From positions 1 to 9,958 of the forward strand of contig JBPCOB010000106.1 of the NCBI GenBank assembly GCA_051000715.1: a DNA stretch of 9,958 bases, read 5' to 3'. A model generated the notes under the pieces. That model saw only the letters and a program-made list of their open reading frames with translations. It ran no database searches and had not been told where the DNA came from. The stretch is from JBPCOB01 sp051000715. GTDB lineage: Bacteria; Actinomycetota; Actinomycetes; JALYNC01. A program made the position numbers and the translations under genes. Below are positions 1 through 6,107 of this stretch, in pieces; the stretch's first letter is position 1, and each line of letters begins with the position of its first letter.

Positions 1-1275
1 GCCGAACGGCGGGTGCTGGCCGACAGCCCGGAGCACGACCACGGCGTACCGGCCGTCTCACCCGACGGCCGGTATGTGGTCGCCACCCGGCGGTTGCGCG
101 GCAACCCCGCGACCGCCCCCGACGTCACGCTCTGGCTGGTCGACCTGGCCAGCGGCGAGGGCCGCGACCTCACGCCCGATCTGGACCTGTGGCCGCACTC
201 GCCGGTCTGGGCACCGGACTCCGCCGCGGTGTACTTCGTCGCCGACGAGGCCGGCCGGGCTCCGGTGTTCCGCGTGCTGCTCGACGGTGAGACCGAGGTC
301 ACACGGCTCGCGACGGATGCGGCGTACTCGCACCTGTCGGTCGCACCCGACGGCACCACGATCTACGCCCTGCGCTCGTCGTGGGCGGCGCCGCCGACCG
401 CGGTGGCTCTCGACGCCGGCGCGACGGACGGCGCAGCGCGCGAGCTCCCCACGCCCGGCCTGCCGCTGGAGCTGCCCGGGACGCTCACCGAGATCCGGAC
501 CGCAGCGGACGACGGCGTACCCGTAAGCAGCTGGCTGGTCTTGCCTCCGGGAGCAGGTCCGGAAGCGCCGGTGCCCCTGGTGCTATGGGTGCACGGCGGC
601 CCGCTCGGGTCCTGGAACGCCTGGAGCTGGCGCTGGTGCCCGCACCTGCTCGCCGCCGCGGGGTACGCCGTGCTGCTGCCCGACCCGGCGCTCTCGACGG
701 GGTACGGCCGGGCCTTCGTCCAGCGCGGCTGGGGCGAGTGGGGCGGCCGTCCCTTCACCGACGTGCTAGCCGCCGTCGACGCCGCCGTGGCACGGCCGGA
801 CATCGACGCGAGTCGGACCGCCGCGATGGGCGGGTCGTTCGGCGGCTACCTGGCGAACTGGATCGCCGGCCACACCGACCGCTTCCGGGCGATCGCCACC
901 CACGCCAGCCTCTGGGCGCTGGACCAGTTCCACGGCACCACGGACGTCGGCGTCTGGTGGGAAAGCGAGTTCGGCGACCCGTACGCCGACCTCGAGCGCT
1001 ACCTGCGCAACTCCCCGCACCGCAGCCTCGCCGACATCCGTACGCCGATGCTAGTGATCCACGGCGAGCGTGACGCGCGCGTGCCGATCAGCGAGGCGCT
1101 GCGGCTGTGGACCGACCTGGTCCGCTCCGGCGTCGAGGCGCAGTACCTGTTCTTTCCGGACGAGAACCACTGGATCCTCAAGCCGGGCAACGCCACGGTC
1201 TGGTACTCGACCGTGCTGGCCTTCCTCGATGCCCACGTCCGCGGCCGCGAGTGGGTCCGCCCCGAGCTGGTCTGA
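1..1275 (+). CDS. S9-family serine peptidase (prolyl oligopeptidase / acylaminoacyl-peptidase type), 5'-truncated by window edge
   Basis: The reading frame is open from base 1, so the true start lies upstream; a GTG at 13 is probably internal. Counting from base 1, residues ~15-150 carry WD40-like beta-propeller blade motifs (SPDGRYVV, LWLVDLASGEG, WAPDSAAVYFVA, VAPDGTTIYAL). Residues ~165-420 form an alpha/beta-hydrolase domain. It has an HGGP oxyanion-region motif (His198), the nucleophile elbow GGSFGGY (Ser279, codon 835-837), Asp358 in HGERDARVP and His390 in ENHW, which is a complete Ser-Asp-His triad in S9 order. S9C enzymes are usually 600-700 aa, so roughly a third is missing at the 5' side. 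The family cleaves short peptides or acylated N-terminal residues, with the propeller limiting substrate size. No signal peptide can be judged because the N-terminus is absent. The substrate is unknown. Family assignment is firm; the subfamily is inferred from the hydrolase motifs. Confidence 0.93.
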   Translation, partial: AERRVLADSPEHDHGVPAVSPDGRYVVATRRLRGNPATAPDVTLWLVDLASGEGRDLTPDLDLWPHSPVWAPDSAAVYFVADEAGRAPVFRVLLDGETEVTRLATDAAYSHLSVAPDGTTIYALRSSWAAPPTAVALDAGATDGAARELPTPGLPLELPGTLTEIRTAADDGVPVSSWLVLPPGAGPEAPVPLVLWVHGGPLGSWNAWSWRWCPHLLAAAGYAVLLPDPALSTGYGRAFVQRGWGEWGGRPFTDVLAAVDAAVARPDIDASRTAAMGGSFGGYLANWIAGHTDRFRAIATHASLWALDQFHGTTDVGVWWESEFGDPYADLERYLRNSPHRSLADIRTPMLVIHGERDARVPISEALRLWTDLVRSGVEAQYLFFPDENHWILKPGNATVWYSTVLAFLDAHVRGREWVRPELV

Positions 1276-1597
1276 CCGCGGTGGAGCTGTCCAGGTAGTC
1301 TGCGACTGGTTGCTGCCGGTGTCATGGGGTGCGCTGGTGGTCGGCGAGGGCTTCGTCGATCGCACGTCGGGCGATGCGGGCCAGCACCCTGTTGCTCACC
1401 CGGTAGTAGGGCAAGGCGTTGCGTCCGACGGACAGGGCCCACCCGCGACCTCGCGCCCGCTGGCTCGACGGGGAGGGCTGGACGTGGAGTTCCGCTCACT
1501 GCGGGAACTGCGCCGCCAGCAGGCGGTGGGCGATAGACGCGTCGGTGTCCACCTCGTCGTCGTGCATCTTCCTGGCTGCCGACACGAGTTCCGGCTC
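1276..1597. other. Interval without an intact gene, mostly occupied by a phosphotransferase remnant
   Basis: Between the peptidase stop and the stop of the minus-strand GTPase there is no intact gene. Bases 1322-1567 hold the decayed aminoglycoside phosphotransferase described separately. The flanks 1276-1321 and 1568-1597 show no recognisable coding signal, and I see no clear hairpin plus T-run terminator between the two convergent transcription units. Confidence 0.6.
1322..1567 (-). pseudogene. Aminoglycoside phosphotransferase family remnant (internal deletion plus nonsense codon)
   Basis: Read on the minus strand from ATG 1567, the first 23 codons begin MHDDEVDTDAS and end HRLLAAQFPQ. 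This resembles the N-terminus of actinobacterial APH-family (PF01636) proteins, which typically continue FPQWADLP. Here the Trp position is TGA (1496-1498), and the following codons AELHVQPSPSS still fit loosely. The frame then jumps, without a shift, to the family's C-terminus: RARGRGWALSVG, NALPYYR, IARRAIDEALADH, ending at TGA 1322-1324. About 80 codons remain where a full gene has about 300. The ATP-binding and catalytic HGDLHPGN and DFG segments are absent, so the product cannot phosphorylate anything. An AGGA lies just before the ATG. The remnant follows the Otr(A)-like gene by 30 bp on the same strand, so the two were probably co-transcribed. Family recognition is from memory of homologues; the stop and the retained frame are seen directly. 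Confidence 0.8.
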
Positions 1598-3586
1598 CTA
1601 GACTCGTCGCTGTACGCGAAGCAGGTACGCCCTGCGGTCCAGTGGGTCGGCGCCCGTCCGTGGTCGGGTCGGGGCAGCGCCATGAACCGGTTGGTAGTGG
1701 TCGAACGCGGACTCCAGCACGCCCTCGCCGCTCGTCAGCGTCGGCAGCCGCTGCCGCAGATCGTGCACCCGAGCCGCCGGGATCGTCCCTGCCAGCAGGT
1801 ACGTCGTGCCGTGCTCCGTCGGCGGGTGCGGCACTGCGCGCAGCTGGGCGAGGACGGGCAGCACCGCGCCGTAAGTCTCCGCCGGGATCTCGAGCGCGAA
1901 GCGGTGCACCGGCTCGTGCACCCCGGTGCCGGCCCGCTGCAGCGCGCTCATGAGAACCAGCGGCGTCAGGCCGCGGAAGTCCCCGGCCGTGCTGGACATG
2001 CTCTTGTCGAAGGTGCCGTGCGCGTGGCTCTGCCGGGGCCAGTAGCCGGAGTGCGTCAGGGTGACCGTGCAGTCGGTGACCTGCCAGCCGGCGAGCCCCT
2101 GCTGCAGCGTCATGTCCACGGTCTCCTCGACCGCCCGCATGAACGCGTATGGCATCGACCCGAGCTCGACCCCGAGGCGGAACCGCACGCCCGTACCGGT
2201 CGGAGTCGGGTCGACGCGCAGCCCGACCGTGGCGAGGAACGGGTTGGCGTCCGTGCCGATCATCTCGACGGCCGCGCCGGTCCCGACGGGGCGCTCGATG
2301 CAGATCGTGGTGGTCTCGCGGAAGGTGACGTCGACGCCGAACTCGTCGGCCAGCGTCGCCTGGAGGACCTCCTTCTGCACCTCGCCGTAGAGCGAGACGG
2401 CGATCTCTTCGCGGGCCTCGTCCTGCCGCAGCGCGATCAGCGGATCCTGCTCCGCAAGCTGCCCGAGCGCGACGTGCAGCACGCCCTTGTCGGCGGGTCG
2501 GACGGGTACGACGACAGTCTCCAGGCTCGGCGGCGCGAAGCCCCGGATCTCCCCGGTCGCTCTCGGCGGCGGCAGGCCGACGGCGTCGCCGATCTGCACG
2601 CCGTCCAGCCCCCACACCTGGGCGATCTGCCCGGCGACCACGCACGCACGGCGCACCGCCGCGCCGCCGTCGAAGACGCTGATCCCGGTGACCTTCGCGT
2701 CGTCCCCGAGCACCTGGAGCCGGTCGCGGACGTGGAGCGAGCCCGAGAACATCCGGACGTAGGCGATCTTGTCACCGGTGGGGCCACGGTCCACCTTGAA
2801 GACCGTGCCTGACAGCGGGCCGTCGACGTTTCCCTCGCTCGCGGGTAGCAGCCGCGCGATCCCGGCCATCAGCGCCTCGACTCCGGCGCCGGTGATTGCC
2901 GAGCCGAAGAACACCGGGTGCACGCGCCCCCGCCCGGTCTGGGCGGTGAGCTCGTCGAGGAGCCGGCGGTAGGTGACCGCCGCCTGGTTCTGGACGTACG
3001 CGGCGAGGAACGCGTCATCGCCCTCGGCGAGCAGGTCGACCAGCCGGGACGTGAAGCCGGTGTCGGTCCGGCCGGACGGCGAGAAGGCGGCGCTGCGAGT
3101 GCCGAGCCCGCTGACCGACCCCATGGCGACGATGACGGGGGTCAGCTGCTCGCCGATGCTCCGCAGCACGCCGTCGTACCGCGCGCCACTGCGGTCGATC
3201 TTGTTCACGAAGACGAGCGTGGGGATCCGCAGGCGCTGCAGCGTGCGCATCAGCACCCGGGTCTGCGGCTGCACCCCCTCCACCGCGGACACGACCAGCA
3301 CGGCGCCGTCGAGCACGCCCAGCACCCGCTCCACCTCGGCGATGAAGTCGGGGTGGCCGGGCGTGTCGAGGAGGTTGACCGTGACGTCGTCGATCACGAA
3401 GGACACGACGGCGGCTCGAATGGTGATGCCGCGGGCGCGCTCCAGCGCCAGCGAGTCGGTCTGAGTGCTGCCGGCGTCGACGCTGCCGATCTCGTCGAGA
3501 ACGCCGGTGGCGAACAGCAGCCGCTCGGTCAGGCTCGTCTTGCCGGCGTCAACATGGGCCACAATTCCCAGGCTCAACGTCTTCAC
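1598..3586 (-). CDS. Otr(A)/Tet(M)-type ribosomal protection protein, translational GTPase (EF-G-like)
   Basis: The 662-aa product matches the length of Otr(A) and Tet(M) proteins. These EF-G paralogues bind the 70S ribosome, use GTP and dislodge tetracycline from the 30S A site. GTPase motifs are complete: P-loop AHVDAGKTS (10-18), RGIT (52-55), DTPGH (74-78), NKID (128-131) and GSA (228-230). A beta-barrel domain 2 follows (~255-340), then EF-G domains III-V. Domain IV includes GWQVTDCTVTLTHSGYW (~500-516) and the tip loop 518-537, and the end has RPRTGADPLDRR typical of the family. The start is GTG at 3586: an in-frame TGA (3593-3595) only two codons upstream excludes longer forms. A GGAC at about 3597-3600 is a weak ribosome binding site. 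The tip loop reads SMSSTAGDF where Tet(M) has SPVSTPADF, with extra residues before it, so drug protection is plausible but not assured. An aminoglycoside phosphotransferase remnant lies directly downstream. Confidence 0.93.
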   Translation of the reverse strand: MKTLSLGIVAHVDAGKTSLTERLLFATGVLDEIGSVDAGSTQTDSLALERARGITIRAAVVSFVIDDVTVNLLDTPGHPDFIAEVERVLGVLDGAVLVVSAVEGVQPQTRVLMRTLQRLRIPTLVFVNKIDRSGARYDGVLRSIGEQLTPVIVAMGSVSGLGTRSAAFSPSGRTDTGFTSRLVDLLAEGDDAFLAAYVQNQAAVTYRRLLDELTAQTGRGRVHPVFFGSAITGAGVEALMAGIARLLPASEGNVDGPLSGTVFKVDRGPTGDKIAYVRMFSGSLHVRDRLQVLGDDAKVTGISVFDGGAAVRRACVVAGQIAQVWGLDGVQIGDAVGLPPPRATGEIRGFAPPSLETVVVPVRPADKGVLHVALGQLAEQDPLIALRQDEAREEIAVSLYGEVQKEVLQATLADEFGVDVTFRETTTICIERPVGTGAAVEMIGTDANPFLATVGLRVDPTPTGTGVRFRLGVELGSMPYAFMRAVEETVDMTLQQGLAGWQVTDCTVTLTHSGYWPRQSHAHGTFDKSMSSTAGDFRGLTPLVLMSALQRAGTGVHEPVHRFALEIPAETYGAVLPVLAQLRAVPHPPTEHGTTYLLAGTIPAARVHDLRQRLPTLTSGEGVLESAFDHYQPVHGAAPTRPRTGADPLDRRAYLLRVQRRV

Positions 3587-3650
3587 TAAGCGTCATGTCC
3601 TCACGATGGGTGACAGCTCTCGCGTGGGTGGACATGAACGCTCGGCGCAT
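3549..3650 (-). promoter_or_regulatory. Candidate leader ORF (33 codons) overlapping the start of the ribosomal protection gene
   Basis: On the minus strand a GGAG (3657-3660) is followed six bases later by ATG (3648-3650). This opens a 33-codon frame beginning MRRAFMSTHARAVTHRED and ending at TGA 3549-3551, inside the GTPase gene and out of frame with it. A second ATG is at 3633-3635. Its ribosome binding site is better than that of the GTPase. Resistance genes acting on the ribosome often carry a leader peptide that senses stalled ribosomes, so this could be an attenuator or translational coupling element. That role is inferred from position and Shine-Dalgarno quality only. A possible promoter further up (TTGCCC, 17 bp, TGCACT on the minus strand) is weak. 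Confidence 0.4.
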
Positions 3651-3706
3651 CTTCGGCTCCTCTGTGATCGACCTTTGCGGGGTAGTGCACCAGAGAGAGC
3701 GCTGCC

Positions 3707-3773
3707 GGGCAACCAGGTAATGCGGCACCGCGAACGCCCTCACGTCGCCCGGGTGATCCAGTGCCGGTTGCCC
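3707..3773. repeat. Interrupted inverted repeat upstream of the ribosomal protection gene
   Basis: GGGCAACC (3707-3714) pairs exactly with GGTTGCCC (3766-3773). Just inside it CGGCAC (3723-3728) pairs with GTGCCG (3761-3766), sharing one base with the outer arm. The element lies between the TPR gene's stop and the leader ORF. It could be a terminator or anti-terminator stem in the minus-strand transcript, or an operator. No T-run follows it. Short GC-rich pairings are common in DNA of this composition, so function is uncertain. Confidence 0.35.
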
Positions 3774-3778
3774 ACCTT

Positions 3779-4288
3779 TCAGGGCGTCGCCGATGGTCCG
3801 GTGGTGAGCAGCCCGGCGTAGGTCGCCAGCGAACGTTGGTAGCGGGGTAGGTGCGGCGCCAGGGCCGTGAGCGCGACTGACACCGCCTCCCGCTCCTTAC
3901 CGGTGTCTACGAGCGCCAGCGCCAGGAAGGCCCGTACCGCGTCGTCCAGGTGGTCGGACCCGACGTCCAGCTCGGCCGTGAGCAGCGCGACGCTTACCTG
4001 CGGCTGGCCGAGGTTCCGCAAGGAGCTGGCAAGCTGGATCACCGCGCGGCGCCGGCGCTCCCCAGTCAGCCCGAGGTCGAGTGCCTGCCGGTACAGCGGC
4101 ACGGCGAGGTCGGGGTGGCCGGTGGAGTCGAACGAGGCCGCCCGCTCGAAGATCCCGATACCGCTGTCCGGGGGCAGCTCGCCAGTCAGCTCGTTCATGC
4201 TGGCAAGGAAGTCGGCTTCGCTCCGATCGCCGATGGATGCCCACAGATCTGACAACCGCCGCTCCCAGTCCGGCCCGCCCGTCGCCAT
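3779..4288 (-). CDS. Small tetratricopeptide-repeat protein (TPR_5-like)
   Basis: The product is 169 aa, starting MATGGPDWERRLSDLW. The ATG at 4288 is chosen because GAGG lies eight bases upstream; a longer frame would run through the divergent intergenic region and into the desaturase gene on the other strand. The body is all-helical with TPR-type repeats: ERAASFDSTGHPDLAVPLYRQAL (roughly residues 55-80), a middle repeat RAVIQLASSLRNLGQPQVSVALL and a third, DAVRAFLALALVDTGKEREAVSVAL, before the end segment PHLPRYQRSLATYAG. This matches a conserved cytoplasmic actinobacterial family usually labelled tetratricopeptide repeat protein. TPRs mediate protein-protein contacts; no partner or pathway is known to me. 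It lies 192 bp upstream of the ribosomal protection gene on the same strand, with an intervening leader region, so co-transcription is possible but not obvious. Confidence 0.85.
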   Translation of the reverse strand: MATGGPDWERRLSDLWASIGDRSEADFLASMNELTGELPPDSGIGIFERAASFDSTGHPDLAVPLYRQALDLGLTGERRRRAVIQLASSLRNLGQPQVSVALLTAELDVGSDHLDDAVRAFLALALVDTGKEREAVSVALTALAPHLPRYQRSLATYAGLLTTGPSATP

Positions 4289-4374
4289 CGGGACAGCCTC
4301 ACACGTCGCCACCGGCCCGCAACCACGGCGTCGCAGTCCCGGGCGCGCGGCATGGTCCGGGCTACCACGGGGAA

Positions 4375-4407
4375 GGCTACGGTCGCGTAACCTACGACGC
4401 CGTAGCC
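4375..4407. promoter_or_regulatory. 33-bp near-perfect palindrome between TPR and desaturase genes (candidate operator)
   Basis: GGCTACGGTCGCGTA (4375-4389) and TACGACGCCGTAGCC (4393-4407) are inverted copies around a three-base centre. Twelve of 15 positions match, including the outer eight without a break. It lies in the 151-bp divergent promoter region, ending 32 bp before the desaturase ATG. Length and symmetry fit a dimeric repressor site, for instance a TetR-family lipid regulator, or a hairpin in the desaturase mRNA leader. Which one is not decidable from sequence. Confidence 0.5.
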
Positions 4408-4416
4408 ACCCGCCAA
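4389..4416 (-). promoter_or_regulatory. Possible minus-strand promoter for the TPR gene
   Basis: Reading the minus strand, TTGGCG (4411-4416) and TAGGTT (4389-4394) are separated by 16 bp, a reasonable actinobacterial -35/-10 pair. It would give a leader of about 95 bases before the TPR start at 4288. It overlaps the 33-bp palindrome, so a bound repressor would block it. Support is motif resemblance only. Confidence 0.27.
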
Positions 4417-4439
4417 CCGCTGCCCGGAGGCTGGCCCGC

Positions 4440-5381
4440 ATGCCGACACTCACGCCCACCCAGCTGCTCTTGGAGCTGGAGCCGGTGGTGGCCGAGAACC
4501 TGGACCGCCACCTGGCCATCGCCAAGGACTGGATGCCGCACGAGTACGTCCCGTGGAGCAAGGGGCGCGACTTCGATGTAGAGCCGTGGGAGCCTAGCCA
4601 GTCGACGTTGTCGCCGGTCGCCCGGGTGGCGATGGAGGTCAACCTGCTGACCGAGGACAACCTGCCCAGCTACCACCGCGAGATCGACAGCCGGTTCGGC
4701 CGCGACGGTGCCTGGGGGACCTGGGTGCACCGGTGGACCGCCGAGGAGGGCCGGCACGCGATGGTAATCCGCGACTACCTCCTCGTCACCCGCGGCGTGG
4801 ACCCCGACGAGCTCGAGCGCGGCCGCATGCAGCAGATGGCGCAGGGCTATGACAGCGGCGGCAAGAACATCCTGGAGGCGATGGCGTACGTCTCCTTCCA
4901 GGAGCTCGCCACCCGGATCTCGCACCGCAACACCGGTCGCTACACCGAGGAGCCGGTGGCCGAGAAGCTGCTCGCCCGGGTCGCCGTCGACGAGAACCTG
5001 CACATGGTCTTCTATCGCAACCTGGTCAAGGCAGCGTTCGAGGTCGCGCCCGACAAGACGATGGCCGCGGTGGCCGACGAGGTGATCGGCTTCGAGATGC
5101 CGGGCGCCGGCATCCGCGGCTTCGCCCGCAAGGCAGCGCAGATCGCCAAGGCCGGGATCTACGACCTGCGGATCCACCACGACGACGTGGTCCAGCCGGT
5201 GCTGCGGCACTGGGGGGTCTTCGAGATGGAGGGCCTGGCCGCCGAGGGACAGGCCGCTCGTGTCCGGTTGGCGGAGTTCGTCGCCGGCCTCGACGCGAGC
5301 GCCAGCCGGTTCGAGCAGCAGCGGGCCGAGGCCGCCGCGAAGACCGCCGCCCGCCGGGCCGCCGCCTCAGCCAACGCCTGA
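4440..5381 (+). CDS. Acyl-ACP desaturase, soluble di-iron type (DesA1/DesA2-like)
   Basis: The product is 313 aa, the usual size for this family. ATG 4440 is preceded by GGAGG (4426-4430) at nine bases. The di-iron ligand set of stearoyl-ACP desaturases is complete: Glu72 in TEDNLP, Glu103 and His106 in EEGRH, Glu155 in SFQELATR, and Glu185 and His188 in DENLH. The later segment GIYDLRIHHDDVVQPVLRHW is typical of mycobacterial DesA proteins. The family introduces a double bond into acyl chains carried on ACP, in the cytoplasm, using O2 and electrons from a ferredoxin-type donor. Double-bond position and chain length cannot be read from the sequence. The last ~30 residues are alanine- and arginine-rich and probably disordered. 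A longer frame exists upstream but crosses the intergenic region and the antisense of the TPR gene. No electron-donor gene is nearby. A palindrome just upstream may be its regulatory site. The stop lies nine bases from that of the convergent next gene. Confidence 0.93.
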   Translation: MPTLTPTQLLLELEPVVAENLDRHLAIAKDWMPHEYVPWSKGRDFDVEPWEPSQSTLSPVARVAMEVNLLTEDNLPSYHREIDSRFGRDGAWGTWVHRWTAEEGRHAMVIRDYLLVTRGVDPDELERGRMQQMAQGYDSGGKNILEAMAYVSFQELATRISHRNTGRYTEEPVAEKLLARVAVDENLHMVFYRNLVKAAFEVAPDKTMAAVADEVIGFEMPGAGIRGFARKAAQIAKAGIYDLRIHHDDVVQPVLRHWGVFEMEGLAAEGQAARVRLAEFVAGLDASASRFEQQRAEAAAKTAARRAAASANA

Positions 5382-5390
5382 GGAACGCCG

Positions 5391-5909
5391 TCAGTCGAGC
5401 CGGCGCAGCTCTCGCCGATAGCGGGCGCCGTTGTCGACGTACTCCTTGACTCCGTCGGTGAACGAGCCGGGCGCGACGGCGTCCGGCCGAATCTTGGCCG
5501 GTACGCCGAGCGCCATCGCCCGCGCCGGCACCTCGACGCCGTTCGTAACGACGGCACCGGCGCCCACCAGCGCTCCGCTGCGCACCATGGCGCCGTGCAG
5601 GACCACCGAGCCGGAGCCGATCAGGCAGTCGTCCTCGACCGTGCAGCCCTCGAGATGCGCGATGTGGCCCACGACGCAGTCGGCACCGATCCGGGTGGGG
5701 TGCTCCTCGGTCGCGTGGACGACGCAGCCGTCCTGGATCGACGTACGGGCGCCAATCGAGATCTCGCCGTAGTCGCCCCGCAGGACGGCGCCCGGCCAGA
5801 CCGACGACTCGGGCCCGAGCGTGACCGCGCCGATGACGACGGCGTCCGGGTGCACGAACGCACTCGGGTCGATGGACGGCAAGCGCGCCCCGAGCGCGTA
5901 AACGGTCAT
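5391..5909 (-). CDS. Gamma-carbonic-anhydrase-like hexapeptide-repeat protein
   Basis: The product is 172 aa, a typical length for the gamma-CA/YrdA/PaaY group of left-handed beta-helix proteins, which form trimers with metal sites between subunits. Hexapeptide-repeat rungs run from about residue 12 to 140 (for example VVIGAVTLGPESSVWPGAVLRG, then RIGADCVVGH and LIGSGSVV), followed by a C-terminal helix. Arg44 and Asp46 (LRGD) and Gln59-Asp60 match conserved family residues. Of the three usual zinc histidines, His65 (GCVVHA) and His82 (VGH) are present. The third, normally five residues after the second, is Glu87, and a histidine sits at 85 instead. Catalytic carbonic anhydrase activity is therefore uncertain; a binding, acyltransferase-like or structural role is possible. 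ATG 5909 has GGAG four bases upstream. It converges on the desaturase and diverges from the DUF4193 gene. Confidence 0.88.
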   Translation of the reverse strand: MTVYALGARLPSIDPSAFVHPDAVVIGAVTLGPESSVWPGAVLRGDYGEISIGARTSIQDGCVVHATEEHPTRIGADCVVGHIAHLEGCTVEDDCLIGSGSVVLHGAMVRSGALVGAGAVVTNGVEVPARAMALGVPAKIRPDAVAPGSFTDGVKEYVDNGARYRRELRRLD

Positions 5910-5952
5910 GGAGCTCCGATCGAGATATGGTTCCAGCCGCTGCGGCGGCGAA

Positions 5953-5970
5953 GGTTACCCAACGTTAACC
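5953..5970. repeat. 18-bp interrupted palindrome in the divergent promoter region
   Basis: GGTTA (5953-5957) and TAACC (5966-5970) are inverted around eight bases, 44 bp upstream of the carbonic-anhydrase-like start and 138 bp upstream of DUF4193. It is AT-rich relative to its surroundings, as promoter or operator sites often are here. Evidence for function is weak. Confidence 0.25.
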
Positions 5971-6004
5971 GTGGGCGACGTTCATCGGCGCCGGCATCGG
6001 GAAT

Positions 6005-6107
6005 CGCACCGGCGGTCGCGGCGGAGAACCCCCGCCAGGCCGGGATCAGAACCGGCCGGCGGTGCGTTACATCCCCCGCAAAGCCTCTGGAGAGCGAGGG
6101 CCCATAC
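6005..6107 (+). promoter_or_regulatory. Potentially structured 5' leader of the DUF4193 gene
   Basis: Several nested stems can be drawn. CGCACCG (6005-6011) pairs with CGGTGCG (6060-6066) and encloses two hairpins: GGCGG/CCGCC (6020-6024/6032-6036, seven-base loop) and GGCCGG/CCGGCC (6038-6043/6052-6057, eight-base loop). This is a three-way junction layout. Downstream, CCTC (6084-6087) can pair with GAGG (6096-6099), covering the ribosome binding site of the ATG at 6108. It could be a regulatory RNA leader, but GC-rich sequence forms short stems easily and no known riboswitch class is recognised. Confidence 0.3.

Noticed and set aside
999..2645. Long minus-strand open frame (548 codons) overlapping peptidase and GTPase
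   Set aside because: Out of frame with the real minus-strand GTPase, arginine-rich, no domain pattern; a compositional artefact.
1070..2812. Long plus-strand open frame (580 codons) opposite the ribosomal protection gene
   Set aside because: It starts inside the peptidase gene, runs across the intergenic region and antisense to a clearly real GTPase gene, and its protein is Arg/Pro/Gly-rich without motifs. It is a shadow produced by high-GC codon use.
3867..4439. Upstream extension of the desaturase frame
   Set aside because: Antisense to the TPR gene; ATG 4440 has an excellent GGAGG and fits the family N-terminus.
4289..4660. Upstream extension of the TPR protein frame
   Set aside because: It would cross the divergent promoter palindrome and the start of the desaturase; ATG 4288 has a proper GAGG and begins with family-like sequence.
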